Part shown: positions 25,191-36,988 of the stretch, in pieces
How the letters are laid out: each line of letters starts with the position of its first letter
Numbering within the stretch: position 1 is the first letter of the stretch
From: Anastatus disparis
Lineage: Eukaryota; Arthropoda; Insecta; Hymenoptera; Eupelmidae
Direction of reading: 5' to 3'
NCBI GenBank assembly: GCA_017163975.1
Contig: JAFFSR010000218.1
Coordinates: 6,947,501-7,011,500, forward strand
DNA: 64,000 nucleotides
The notes under the pieces: generated by a model
The model's input: the letters and a program-made list of their open reading frames with translations, nothing else
The model's database searches: none
Told to the model about the DNA's origin: nothing
Program-made: the position numbers and the translations under genes

Positions 25191-27239
25191 TGCGTACGAT
25201 GAAATTTGTAGAAATGTATATAAAAGCCGTGTGAATTTGATATTCTTGAATATCAACGGAAGCAGGGAAAATCGTTTTCTTTTTTTTTATTGTTGAAGGT
25301 ATCGATATGGTTTCTATCATTTTGTAATCAGAGATTTTTTGGATTCGAATTTCATACGGGTTTTGAATTTCATATGTATATGTTTGAAAGAAAAATTGGT
25401 TTTTATGTTATATTTTAAAATTTATTTCAATCTCAAAGAATAATTTTAATGATTAAATAAACAAATTATTACGAAAGTTTATTAAAGAAATATGACAACG
25501 ATTGCTAAAAAAAATTGTTGGTCATTAGCCAAAAATCGTTTAAACTAAACCAGAAAAGGTCATGAAAGTGTATTTTTTAACAATAATACGCGTTTTACAG
25601 AGTATAAAAAATTTATGACAATGGATTTTACCATTAAAATAAAAAAAAATATAACAATAAAAGTAATGTAATAAAAAACTTTGTTTAAAACTTCTCTCCC
25701 AAGCTCATAAATAAGTATCCTCGTATGTAAAATATTGATTTGAATTTAATTACTCAATAAATCTAATACACGCAGTATCATTGATTTCCAATTACACGAT
25801 ATTGATAGAGTCTATTCATCTCCCCCTTCGAAATTCTAACGATCTTCAATCTGGCATATACAAAAGATATCCAAAGTAAACATTCATCAAACACGTGTTT
25901 TCTTATTTCTTCCTTTCTTTTCTTTTTTTTTTTATGTATCGAATCTAAAAGACATTCTTCACATGTCCACTTAGTATCTAACATACGTACGAGAGAGGAA
26001 GGGAAAAAAAAGTGCAATTCTTCATGACAAATGGAATCTCTTGACAAACGAAGAAAACCCGATGATAGGAAGAAATAAGAAAAATTGAAATAAAACGATA
26101 AGGCCTACTCATCTGTCACAATAAATTACTCGGATTAATAATGTTTAAGCGTCAGAACCACAATTTAATCATCAATTTTCAATGCTGCATCGTATCGTAT
26201 AACCAACATCAATAAGCTAAACATTATACATGTATATATAATGCATGGAAGAAAAGAAGATAAGAAAAAAGCAGAAATTCGACAATCAATACAACAAGTT
26301 CCCCTATTAATATCTTCTGTATCGTCTTTCCTTCACACACAAAAGTTAAACTGTCAAGAAAAGCCCTCTTCTTTTTTTCTTTTATATGTACACAAAGAGT
26401 GTATTTGCACTTTTTTTTAAAGAGGAAGAAGAAAGTAAAACAAAAAAAAGAAGAAGAAATTTCGAAGCTAACGTTTAAGGTTTTATGTACATGAAGAACG
26501 ACAAACCAGGTCGTGAAAAAATAGTAAAACTCGTGTAACAGTGATAAGATCGAGACTGAGAAACAGGAAGGATAAAAAAAAGAGTAAACGTTACGTGTAT
26601 ATAACAACATCAACATCATAAAGACGAAGTGAAAAAAGAAGATACTTTTTGGCGGTCTGTTTAAGTTATTTATGTAGTAAGATAGCATATTTTTTTCTTC
26701 TTCTTTTTCATCAGGTTTTAAAGTTTTTATCAAATGTATATAAACAGTTTATTTCTTCTTTTTTTTCGTACTTGGCGAAATACTTTGGAGAAAGTTGAAA
26801 TTATTTTTCAGGCTCTTTTATTATATTTTGTTTTATAAAATATTTGGATTGTTTCATCGTCTGGGAATAAAAGCAAGCGATAGAAAATTTAACAATTTTA
26901 AAGAAGATAAGAAATTTGTAAGAAGCTTTACAAGTAACTTTTTCTTTAATAATAATATTTTATTTCTTTTTGTAATTTTATAAAAACTACTGTTAACAAA
27001 CCCCATCTGAAAAACTAATGCGCAAATAAAATATAATTTGTATATTAACGATTACTTTATAAAAAATTAATGCGTGTTTAATTGTTGATTGTTTATTCGG
27101 TCTATGATCGATCGAAAAGGTTAACGTCGATAATTTGTTTTCTGCCGACAGCACAGAATAACGAGTTTTAAAAATTATTTCACAAAGCTAACTATTCTCC
27201 GGTCATCTGATCTAGTTATGTAAATTATATATGGGATTG
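25191..27239. other. non-coding DNA
   Basis: The 169-codon minus frame at 26224-26733 is dominated by Phe, Leu and Lys from poly-A/GAA sequence and is not a gene on this evidence. Confidence 0.6.
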
Positions 27240-27246
27240 GACCATT

Positions 27247-27315
27247 GTAACATATACGCACACGCATACTTACACGAGCGCGCAGACACATACACACATA
27301 CACACACACACTCAT
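27247..27315. repeat. CA-rich microsatellite
   Basis: An interrupted (CA)n tract including ACACACACACAC near 27299-27310. Confidence 0.85.
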
Positions 27316-27383
27316 ATACACATTTATAACTTCTATGAATGATATATATAATGTATAAAACATATATAAATACTATACAGGTA

Positions 27384-27404
27384 TAAGATCGTCAGTGGCT
27401 CACT
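27384..27404 (+). repeat. possible fragment of SINE 5' head
   Basis: TCGTCAGTGGCTCA matches the first bases of the tRNA-like head of the SINE that begins 259 bp downstream; similarity stops after about 15 bases. Confidence 0.3.
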
Positions 27405-27642
27405 GATTTGAAAAAAACTTTTAGATCAATACAAGTTGATGCCAGCTCAAATTTTATTGAAAATTTTATATCTATTTTTTATTTCTTAAAAATTCATTCA
27501 AAGAAATAAAATATTGTGAGTAAATAATACGAATGAAAAAAATTTAAGTTAATTCTTATTAATAATGAATATAACTATGTTTTAAGATAGATTTTTGCAA
27601 ATCACGGAGCTCGATGTAATCTTAATAAAAATTTAAACAACA

Positions 27643-27830
27643 GAGGTCGTCAGTGGCTTAGTCCGTAGAGCGATGGATTCATAATCTCGAGGTTCCGAGT
27701 TCGAATCCCACTCTCGGCCGAGTGAGCACCACAGGTGCTTTGTTCACAAACACACTGAATATCTTCGTCGCTTATTAGCATCGCAACGATAGCATAAATA
27801 CAGTGACGTTAAATAAAAAACAAAATATTT
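27643..27830 (+). mobile_element. tRNA-derived SINE, copy A
   Basis: A tRNA-like head starts GAGGTCGTCAGTGGCTTAG. It contains an A-box-like segment (TGGCTTAGTCCGTAGAGC) and a perfect B-box-like GGTTCCGAGTTCGAATCCC. The anticodon-loop position reads CAT, but the anticodon stem is mismatched, so it is not a working tRNA. The body continues past where a tRNA would end (CACCACAGGTGCTTTGTTCA). It closes with the family tail GATAGCATAAATACAGTGAC and an A-rich end. The same head, body and tail occur at 40191-40397 and 54861-55059. Confidence 0.85.
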
Positions 27831-28915
27831 AGTAAAAATATTCTGAGAATGAAATTGATTTCAATGTTATTATTACATATATTTTTTTTATCTAGTCGAA
27901 ATATCTTTTTATTTTTATATAAATTATAGCCATTAAGTATTTACGTAACACATAAAACTAAATCAAATAGACAACAGAAAGTTTCAAATGTAAAGTAAGA
28001 TAAACTTGTCTTTTCGATAAAGACATATTACTATCCCATTCGTTTCAGCATTGCTATGTTAGCATATTCAATAAAACTACAATAATCTTGTTGTTTAAAA
28101 GAAAAAATAAATGAAAATTTTTACAAACTCATTTTTTGTTTTTTTAAATTGAAAAATGGAAGTTAACACTAAAAATTGAGAGTTAAAAATTTTTCTTTGA
28201 TAATAAAGCATAGCTTTCAGAGCATATTGAAAGCTATCAGTTTTATAAAAATTCGTGTAAAATTAGGCGAAGAACGTGAAAATTTAAAATAATCACTTAT
28301 CTGAAAAAAATTTTTCTTCTGATTATAATTTAAATAGATTCTTATCATATACATACTATCACCTTACATTAAAATGAGAAAAAAAATTTTGCTTGATCAG
28401 TGCCTTTTTTTAAAAAATAAAAATTTTGGAACCCATCCAAAAGCTACAAGATTACACTTCTATCACTCATAAATCTTGTACTAATATTTTTTTAAATTCT
28501 CAATATCTAAAATCAACATTCTGAATCACCCATATAATTCCATCCGTCAAAAACTAAACTAAGCAAGCAAATTAATTCCCTAAACTAAATCCAACCTATA
28601 CACACCAGTTGCACGTGAAAAATAAATTCACTAACAAGTCGAAACTGAATTATACATTATCGAATTTGGTTGTACGCTTATACCAAGTCTTCATCCGCAC
28701 ATGTCAGTATTACTAATTTTCCCGGGGATTCATAATTGACGCATTGCCTTAAGTCGTTGATAACGAGGTCCTAAAACAAGACGTGCACGTACATAAACTC
28801 CATTTTCTATTTGCTAAACTAAATTCACGTGTACTAATGATCGACCGAAACTTCAATTTTAATTGTAATTAATGTGCGCGAGCATGATGATTATTGTCGT
28901 GTAACTATGTTGCAT
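27831..28915. other. non-coding DNA
   Basis: AT-rich to about 28600, then higher-complexity sequence to 28900 with no coding signal. Confidence 0.55.
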
Positions 28916-29463
28916 CCCTGGTAGAAATTTTCAGCATCTTTTGGCCAAGCATAGGCCATTTTTTATCAATTTGACCAAAAAATGCTAAAAATCATGGCCA
29001 AATACCCTGCTATCTAGCGACCTTTCATGGTGAAAAGTTGACAAAATAATGGTGAATATATTTAATTTTATAATAATATTTTATTTGAAGGTTATGATCA
29101 CGCTTTTCTGCTAACATCTGCTGTCGCTATATAGATACATAACCTAACAGCTATACTCCACGCAAAATGTTTGCAGCACTATACTATCTGCTCACGCGTG
29201 ATAAATCAAATAACTTATTTATGAAACAATTAATAATATATATAGTTACATTAAAAGAAAATCGAACATTAGTTAAAATAAGATATATATATAATAAATA
29301 TATGTAAATTTTAATAATTAAGTTCCAATTTTTTCAACTTTAAAATTAAATCATTCACCATTTTTTCGACAACTTTTTACCAGTGACTGGCTAAAAATTA
29401 ACTAAGAAAGTTGGCCAATCGTTAATTTTTTCACCATTTGAGATGGTGAATTTTCTACCAGGG
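28916..29463. mobile_element. long-arm inverted-repeat element (CCCTGG family)
   Basis: The ends are CCCTGGTAGAAATTTTCA on the left and TGAATTTTCTACCAGGG on the right; CAT and ATG just outside extend the match. Inner arms also pair imperfectly, with ATGGTGAAAAGTTGACAAAA near 29030 against ATTTTTTCGACAACTTTTTACC near 29355. This gives arms of about 140 bp around an AT-rich centre. It has no open frame. The terminus resembles that of the palindrome at 24041, so the two may belong to one family. Confidence 0.7.
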
Positions 29464-29466
29464 ATG

Positions 29467-30769
29467 GAAAAAGCAAAATAAAGCGCCTGTAGATACTTTC
29501 GGCTCGTACATAAAAAAAATAACTGATATTGACTTTCATTTCGATGGGAGTGAATATTTCGCAAAGAAGAAATGGTGAAATAATTTTTTCTACTTCTGAC
29601 GTATGGGTCCATATATATCGATGCCTTTTGATGAAATACATTCAAATTTTCAACTTTCTACGTATGTCAGCATTGTGAAAAGTCGAGCTTTTTTTTCTAT
29701 TTTTTAAATGCACTCCTCGTCAATACACGTCACGAGAAATATATATGGCCATTCACATATTTGTCGATAGAAGAAAAAAAGAAGAAATTTTTTTTTCTTT
29801 TTAGATAAATATACAAAATGACGTATGTGGATGAAAATTTATACCTTATGTATTTTCAATATTTCTAAGTGTAAATATACATTTTTATGCGCACATCTGT
29901 ACGATAAATAACTATCAAGCTTGTTTATTTATTTATCACTTCTAATAAAGTTTGCCATTAGCTTCCATCATAAATTTTTGGCTTTACCTTTTTTTCTCTG
30001 CTCTAACGGAATATACCTAAGATGCCCGGAATTCCAAAGACATTATTTTCCTTTTTTTCAAAGCAGAAGAAGAAGCAAAAAAATTTAGAAAAAAAAAAGA
30101 AAAAATAGACTTTGAAAAAGTCTGGGACAAAAGGAATGAAGCCAAGCAAGCAACTTAACCAAGAAGAATAAGAAAAAGAAGAAGAAAAAAGGGACATACG
30201 TAAAACAAAAAAAAAGAAGAAGGAGTAAAAAAAGGGCACGTATAAAGTACATAAAAGAGAAAGAGCATAACATGAGCGAAAAGCCAAGCTACCGTTAGAA
30301 ATGAAAAGATATCAATAAAAAAGTAAAAGAGTCTCTTAAAAAAAAAGACTCGAATTTCAAAAAAGAAGAAGAAAAAAATAAAGGAGCAGACGTTATGTAC
30401 TTTCTACGCGTGTAAAAGACGAAAAAAGAATGATAAAGAAAGAAGAGGGGATGGGAAAAAGTTAAAGAGAAAGACAGAAGCTCCGTACGATATCGATCCT
30501 TTCTAAAAACGCAAGTGTACGCATCCTGGACTTTTTATCTTCTCGATTTGAAAAAAAAATTTTTTTCTTCTCTTCTTGGAAAAGAAAATTTCCTAGAGAT
30601 TTTTATATGATTAAGGAGGAAAATGTTCGCGTAAGCTGATGGAAACTATTGTTTTAAAAGTTATAAGCTTCATTATTCAATACTTTAATGTTAGCGTGGA
30701 AAAAAAACTTTTAAAATAATTTCTCATTACGATTAAATTGAAAAATATTATACTAAGGTAAATGCGTGA
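29467..30769. other. non-coding, purine-rich in its second half
   Basis: GAAGAA-type low-complexity sequence at 30050-30480 creates poly-Phe frames on the minus strand. No gene is supported. Confidence 0.6.
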
Positions 30770-30842
30770 GTTACTGTACCCCTTTTGATTACTAAGGATG
30801 CATGTTAAAGCATGAAGCTTCAGTAATCGGGGTACAATAAAC
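30770..30842. other. 73-nt hairpin, miRNA-like or mini-palindrome
   Basis: The left arm has TGTACCCC, a TTTT bulge and GATTACT. The right arm has AGTAATC directly followed by GGGGTACA. CATG on both sides closes a 6-nt loop (TTAAAG). The outer bases GTTACTG and CAATAAAC pair partly. The 4-nt bulge makes it a poorer precursor than the hairpin at 19757. Confidence 0.3.
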
Positions 30843-31151
30843 AAAAGCACATATTTATATGGTAAGTAGACGGCTAGCCAGTAGCTGACGCATCAAATAA
30901 GCTTTATAAATTTAAACAATATATTATTTGTTCACAAGTTTTTACTAAAGTATTTTATTCCTCAAAAATGTATTTTACTTTAAATAAATAATTTACACAA
31001 CTTTGTCTAAACGTCTCTGCCATCAACTTAAAAATACTATAACTGATGCATCAACCCTATACTTTTTTGGTAGAAAACTCCTTAAGAAAAAAAAATTGTA
31101 ATGCACAGAAATACATAATTTAAAACCATACTGGTTTCTGTTCTATTTTAA

Positions 31152-31333
31152 GGCGACTTCGAAGGTTGGCTTTAGCTTCATTCCGTGCTCATAATTTATG
31201 AAATTTTCAAGTTTTTCATCATTTTGCGAGCTTTATAAAATGGTAAAAATTTAAAAGATTTAAAAAATTTCATAAATTAAAAGCGTGATTTGTAAATTAG
31301 AAAATGAAACCTAACCTTATTTCTGAAGTCACC
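31152..31333. mobile_element. TTAA-flanked MITE, copy 1
   Basis: The ends GGCGACTTCGAAGG and TTCTGAAGTCACC are inverted, and TTAA lies directly outside both (31148-31151 and 31334-31337). At 182 bp it is non-coding. It shares ends and interior blocks (GCGAG near the middle, GTGATTTGTAAATTA and AACCTAAC near the right end) with 63356-63561. TTAA targets are typical of piggyBac and Kolobok transposases; which one moved it is not known. Confidence 0.8.
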
Positions 31334-31337
31334 TTAA

Positions 31338-32448
31338 TTCTATGAATAATTTCGAATTTTACTATAGAAATATAAAAAATATAACTTTTAAACAGAAATT
31401 TCCTATATCCAAATCCTCTTAAAGAATCTCTCATCTCTAAAGGCTTATACACATACGCGTATATATCTTAAGAGGGTAAATCTTTGACGTTTGCTTTTTT
31501 TTACGCGTCGTGCGCACATAACGGAAATCTTTCTTTTCCTTATACAAACCCTCGTCCTCTCTTTTTCTTCTTCCTCTACTTTTCTTTACGATTTTTCCCT
31601 TTTCTTTCCTTTACAATATTACCGTTTCCCTTTTTTCAACGTAATTTTTACGACGGGGTAGTATCTTTATGTTCATTGATCTATTATATATCTTGAAACG
31701 TGTCGATTAGTAACTTCCGCTTATAACTGTTGAATTGCAGCGTTGCTTTTATTTTTTTGCTTCTTGGGTAATGGTATCAATTGAAAGTTCATAAAATGAA
31801 TCGAAATTCTTTGTAACGTTTATTACCTTCCATGGATACGATAAAAATAGTTTATTGATTCTTAAGTGGTCAATAGATATAAAATCTTTAAATTTCTTCC
31901 TTTATTCTTTCCTTTCTCTTATTACCTGGACTTTTCTTTATGGGTTTCGTAGAAATTGTTGTGGTTAAGATAAAAACAACAATTCCGTGGTATTAACCCA
32001 CAAATCATACACGAATCTTTTTGTCAATTAATCTCTCTCTTCCTGTCAATTGCAATATTAATCGTATGAAATATTGTAAAGCAGGGGGTTATATGAAATT
32101 AACGTCCGTAGAATATTTTACGAGAGATCGTTAAATTATAAACTTTGATGAAAATCGAACGAAATTATTATACGCGCAGTAGGAGAAAAAGGGTATTGGA
32201 AAATAACGACAAATAATTAGCAATAAAATTTTCGTTCCCATATAATTGGAAAGGACGTATATTGTCGATAAAATACACAGGATGTATAAATGCAATATTT
32301 ACAATGCAAATTTTCAAAATTGTAAAATCGCGTTTGTAATTTACAAGCGTATTGTTTTGAATTAAACGTTACTTTAACGCGAATTGCTTTTGATTAATGG
32401 AAAAATTATTGTTCATTAATGTTTTTGGAAAATTTTTGAAATCGTAGT
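31338..32448. other. non-coding DNA
   Basis: No gene or clear element; a CT-rich stretch lies at 31545-31640. Confidence 0.6.
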
Positions 32449-32450
32449 TA

Positions 32451-32972
32451 CACTATTAAAAATGTGAAAATATTGATGTGAATATACTATTAAAAAAAAA
32501 TGAAATTTGCTTTCAGTACATGCATTAATTTTCATGAAAATCAGCATTAAGCTTACTTCATTAATTTGAAATTTAATACAAACCAGTATTAAATTTCATG
32601 TTAATAAACAAAATTTAATGCTGATTTGCATAAAAATTCATCCATGCACTGGAACCAAATTTCATGTATTTTTAACTTTGAACATTAGAGTATAATATGC
32701 ATGAAAATTAATGTTTATTAACATGAATTTAATTCTGATTTGTATAAAAATCAATTCATTTTACTTTAATTCCAATCTGAGATTACATGAAATTTTAATC
32801 GATTTTATGTAATTTTTGCATGGAATTAGTTTTTAATACACACGTGAGCATTAATTTTAATATTTATTATACTTTAATATCCCTTTGATGACCGAAACAT
32901 ATTAAATTTCATGTAAAATTTTTTTTGAATATTAAAGTACATGTATTAAATTTCATATTTATTTTAACAGCG
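32451..32972. mobile_element. candidate TA-flanked element built from iterated short words
   Basis: The left end CACTATTAAAAAT and the right end (reversed) CGCTGTTAAAATA are similar, and both are flanked by TA. The interior repeats the words TTAAATTTCATG, ATGCATGAAAATTAATG and CTGATTTG-ATAAAAAT in both orientations at least ten times. Terminal similarity is short, so element status is tentative; the iterated interior is plainly visible. Confidence 0.45.
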
Positions 32973-34891
32973 TAAAAAATTACTAATAACGATTTAACAA
33001 GTTAGTAATTTTATCTGAATAAATAATAATTAATAGCAATAACGGTAATCAAATAACATAACATTGTTTAAAAGTATTTTCAAACGGTTAATATTCATGT
33101 AAATTTAAAGTTGTATCTGTAAACTAAATAAAAATATTAGAATATTTTAGATGAATTATGTTATTTTACAAATTAAGTTAATTAAAAGACACGAATGATA
33201 TTTCCGTCTATATTAGTGTAATTGAAGTTGAAATTATAAATTTTAATCATATTAGAGGGGTAGATTGCAGGCACTCAACGGCGTACTTTAATTATATTAT
33301 AAAAGTCAACTAACCAAAAAATTACAACAAATTTTATTTTTTCAAGTGCACGTTTCTTTTTTTTATTTACCGAGTTAAAAAAATCTTTTTCCTCTTCAAG
33401 TTCATATTTTTTCTTCTTCTTCTTCTCTTTAAGATTTGTAGATACGAAAACTTCGTACATAACCGAGAGAAAAGCTCGGATTCTTACTTAGTAAAAATAA
33501 AAATAATTTCGTAGATTTCAACAATAGCAATTAAACTCGAAAATATGATAAAAAGTTTCAAAAGATGAGGATACTAATTATAAGAATATTTTTCATTTTT
33601 ATTAAGAAAATAACTTTGGTAATGAGTCAAAAATTATTGCAAGCTCGGTGCTCTTTTTTAAGTTTTCATATTTTTTAAGCACTGGATATGCAAATAAATA
33701 AATTAAAAATTCCATTGAAACAAATATTTTTATTAAAAAGCCTTTTTTAATCAATGAAATTTTTCATTTATAAAATTATTAAATTTAATTCAAAAGAATT
33801 TTTATTAAAATAAAAAATGAAAAAAACTCATTATGCAAAAAGATTTTTTTCAAAAAACATCAAATTTATTATTTATTAGCTCTTTTCTAATAAATTAACA
33901 AGCTCAAAGTGATAAAGTCAAAAAAAAATTCCAACCAACTTAACCAGACACTTCGACCCACCTCATATTCAACTTTATATTCAACGATGAAAAATAAAAA
34001 AAAGAAAAGAAGAAAAAAATGTAAAAACGTTGATTTTCGAGGTTCACTGTTCCTACAAGGGAAAAGCAGTGGTTTAATTAATTAATAATAACTGCGAGAA
34101 AAAGTAAGAGAAATAGAGAAAAAAAAGAGCGAGAGAGAGGAAAATCAAGTTCCATCTCACACTAGCACTTTAGTAAAAGGGATATGACATCACACAGAAA
34201 AGAATTTTCTTTTTTTTTTCGGTGTCTGTGTGACTCCTCGTTTTTAATTAACATCAAAGGCGATTAAACTGGATTAAGCTTTCCTCTCTCTTTTTTCCTT
34301 ACACCCTCTCATTGCTTCTTTAAATTTTTAACGTATACCCTTTTTTTTCGTGTTTGTACTTTTGCAAGCTAGCGAAATAACAAAATTTCTTTTTTTTTCT
34401 TCTTTTTTTTTGCTTCTCCAATCTAAACGCTTATAGGATCACTTGCATGTATACATGGAAAATGAGAAAATATAAGGGAACGCTCGTAAGAGTATAAATT
34501 ATTTGATTATCATATAATCTGAAGAATGATACACATATATTAGATCCCCTTTTTTTTTGTAATTTATATTCCGGTGTTTGAAAAGGTTGGGCTTTTGCGA
34601 TCAATAAATGCGATGCTTTAAAACAATCTTATTTTAATATTAAATTAATATTAAAGTAACGTTCTCGGTATTATATTAATATCGATTTAATATTAATACC
34701 GTTACGCTGTTTAAAAATAATATCAAATATTTTTTTATATATTTTTAATACTGTAATTTAAAAGAACTTGATTTTCAAGTTTTCTTGGCAACTTAAATTT
34801 TTCCCATTTGCTAGAGACGTGGCTGATGACGAATATGTTTCTGTAAATCTGAGAAATTTAAATCCAGTTTCAGTAAAAATAAAATTTACTA
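32973..34891. other. non-coding AT-rich DNA
   Basis: No supported gene. The 34625-34740 part (AAATTAATATTAAAGTAAC and TTTAAAAATAATAT) resembles 39715-39775 on the other side of the transposon. Confidence 0.55.
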
Positions 34892-34894
34892 TAA

Positions 34895-34914
34895 GGGAGC
34901 GTCCATAAAATACG
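34895..34914. repeat. left terminal inverted repeat
   Basis: Reads GGGAGCGTCCATAAAATACG and is the exact inverse of the right end. A second inverted copy of its inner part, TGACGTATTTTA at 35005-35016, would let this end fold on itself. Confidence 0.9.
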
Positions 34915-34940
34915 TCACGGAAAATCGAGATATTTTCAAC

Positions 34941-35000
34941 GCCCCCTCCCCTCTCGTAACGCAACCGTCACAAACACTTTAACCCCCCCCTCCCCTCAAT
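34941..35000. repeat. left subterminal C-rich block
   Basis: CCCCCTCCCC, then TCGTAACGCAACCGTCACAA, then a second C-rich run. The same order occurs in the same orientation (not inverted) at 39547-39609, with TCGTCACGGAACCATCACAA in the middle. This may be a transposase-binding region. Confidence 0.75.
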
Positions 35001-35132
35001 AAAATGACGTATTTTATAATTTTAGAGACAAATTTTAAAAACTTTTTATTAAATCTTTGAACAAATAAACGAAAGTAATATTAAAATAATTTACTTAAAT
35101 TACTATAACATGGTAAGTTTAGATCAATATTT

Positions 35133-35715
35133 TTAAAAAAAAACTTCTTCAAATTGATCGTTAGTGGCCCAACTTTTCAAATTTTCTATAATAGGTATAG
35201 AAGAAGAATTTGTTTCTTCAAGAATTTGAACTCCATCGACATCAACTATATCTTCTTCTATCCATTCAACAATCTCTGAATCATTTTCAGATTGATCTTC
35301 AAGGCAACATAACATTTCTTGGTTACGTCGGGTTAAAATACGACGTGGCTTAACTTTGCATACATTTACTGATTTTTTATGTAGTTGTTCTTTATGACTT
35401 TTAAGACCCTTTTTTGTTACAAAATATAATCCACATACGTCACATGTTCGACCGACAAGATCTTTTTTGTACTGAAGGGCAATAATAGTCATATGGCATT
35501 TTCAGAAAATTTGCATGAATTGGTTTTATATTGGTGGATAATCGCAACAATAGTGGCGCAAATTTATCATGTCCATTAGATTGCGGTGGAGGTGTTTCAA
35601 AGCCTGTTGAATTTTGAATAATCGGGTACGGAGGTGGGAAAAATCTATCTTGTAAAATAAATTCCAATCCACTGCGACAAGGCGAGCAACAATTTTTATC
35701 AGAGCATTTCACAAC
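35133..35715 (-). CDS. transposase exon 5 (Cys cluster and C2H2 finger)
   Basis: Starts VVKCSDKNCCSPCRSGLEF after the acceptor TTTTAAG, followed by RFFPPPYPI. After the frame break at 35463-35468 it continues as GRTCDVCGLYFVTKKGLKSH, a C-x2-C-x12-H-x4-H finger, then an acidic tail ending EEVFF and stop. The finger is probably for DNA or protein contact in the transposase. Confidence 0.75.
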
Positions 35716-36092
35716 CTTAAAATAAATAAATTAAATTTCATCACAAAAAATTTAGTGTTGAAACAATTCATTTTATACTTTTTAAATTTCAATCAACTAA
35801 ATTTAAACTTTCCTTTAGTTAGTATTAAATATTTTTTTTATTTTAACTAGAAATCATAATTTAATTAAATCATAATAACTTGTCTAAACTGTTTTGCTGT
35901 ATAATTTTAAATAAATTATTTTTAATCCAATTAAATTAAAGTTTTAATTAATATATTAATGATAAAAAAATGTATTAATATACATTATTGTAATAAAAAC
36001 ATAAAAAACGTTAAAAATTTTTCAATTTACTAAGTGAAAATATATAAATTAACAATACAAATAAAAACGGAACATATGAAGTTATTGCTCAC
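35716..36092 (-). other. intron 4 of transposase gene
   Basis: 377 bp, AT-rich, bounded by GTGAGC and TTTTAAG. It joins CAA to GTT in phase 0 and gives a continuous reading. Confidence 0.65.
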
Positions 36093-36790
36093 TTGAAGTA
36101 AATATTGACTTTCTCTGATGTGAACTGAATACCATGCTGCACTAGGAAGTTCAAGAATTTCTGGTTGCTCCATGGATTCTATATATTCAGCAACAACTTC
36201 ATACTTGTCGATCACCATATTATTCCATATACTGGCTAAAACATCACCAGCATGTTTAAAATTTTGCTTCTCAAGCTCAAGATTTATAGTCTTGCCACTG
36301 TTACTTAAATGAGAACCAAAGTGTTCATGCTCAAGTATAACCCCAGATAATTCTCTACTTAAGGGTGCCATTCTGCGCTCTACCCGGTTAAATGCGCTTC
36401 TTCCTGGCGCATTTGTAAAAACATATATGGCATCTAGATTATATTTTTTAAAGTGAGCTATAATGTGTTGAATTACTTTCTGGTATCGGGGGTTTTCATC
36501 TGGTCCACCATCAACGGACATAAATAAAACGGGCTTTACGCTATCACTACCATTATCAATCATTATATTTTTACATGACTCAATCTTTAAAAGTCTTTCA
36601 AAATCAGAAGCATGTGTAGAAGCTGTTGAAGATGAGTGCTTTCCACTTCTTATAGCTATATATGTTGGACCTGAGTATGAAACAGCCTCTGGTCGACCCA
36701 TTTGTTCTTCCTTTATAGAAATTAATGCATATACGGAAGGTATCAATTTGTGCCTATCTGCAACTACCCAGTCGTGATCAGGAGACGAAT
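36093..36790 (-). CDS. transposase exon 4 (core domain)
   Basis: Contains LPDHDWVV-like sequence, HKLIPSVYALISI, GRPEAVSYSGPTYIAIRSGK, the VDGGPDENPRYQKV motif, GRSAFNRVERRMAPLSREL, HEHFGSHLS and FKHAGDVLASIWNNMV. It ends CAA followed by GTGAGC, in phase with exon 5. A base appears missing in the CC pair at 36781-36782; with three C the join to exon 3 would be in phase. Confidence 0.75.
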
Positions 36791-36988
36791 CTATGTTATG
36801 AATAAATAAATTTTTAAATAATAAATTTACATACATTTTACAGTCATATTATTGCATTTACAAATAGAAACAGTTATATTTATTTAATACTGAATAAAAT
36901 TTAATTGTTTATTCAAAAAAGTTTGTAATATTTAATAAAGTTCATAAATGATTTACATTTTATCTATAAAATTTGAAATATTTCGTAC

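Noticed and set aside
24887..25320. Opposed frames rich in His/Thr and Val/Cys
   Set aside because: Artefacts of the TG/CA low-complexity tract.
26224..26733. 169-codon minus frame, one of the longest in the window
   Set aside because: Composition is Phe/Leu/Lys from GAA and poly-A tracts; no domain, splice or family feature.
27643..27720. tRNA gene (Met-like anticodon position)
   Set aside because: Anticodon stem is mismatched and the sequence continues into a body and tail shared by three loci, so it is a SINE head.
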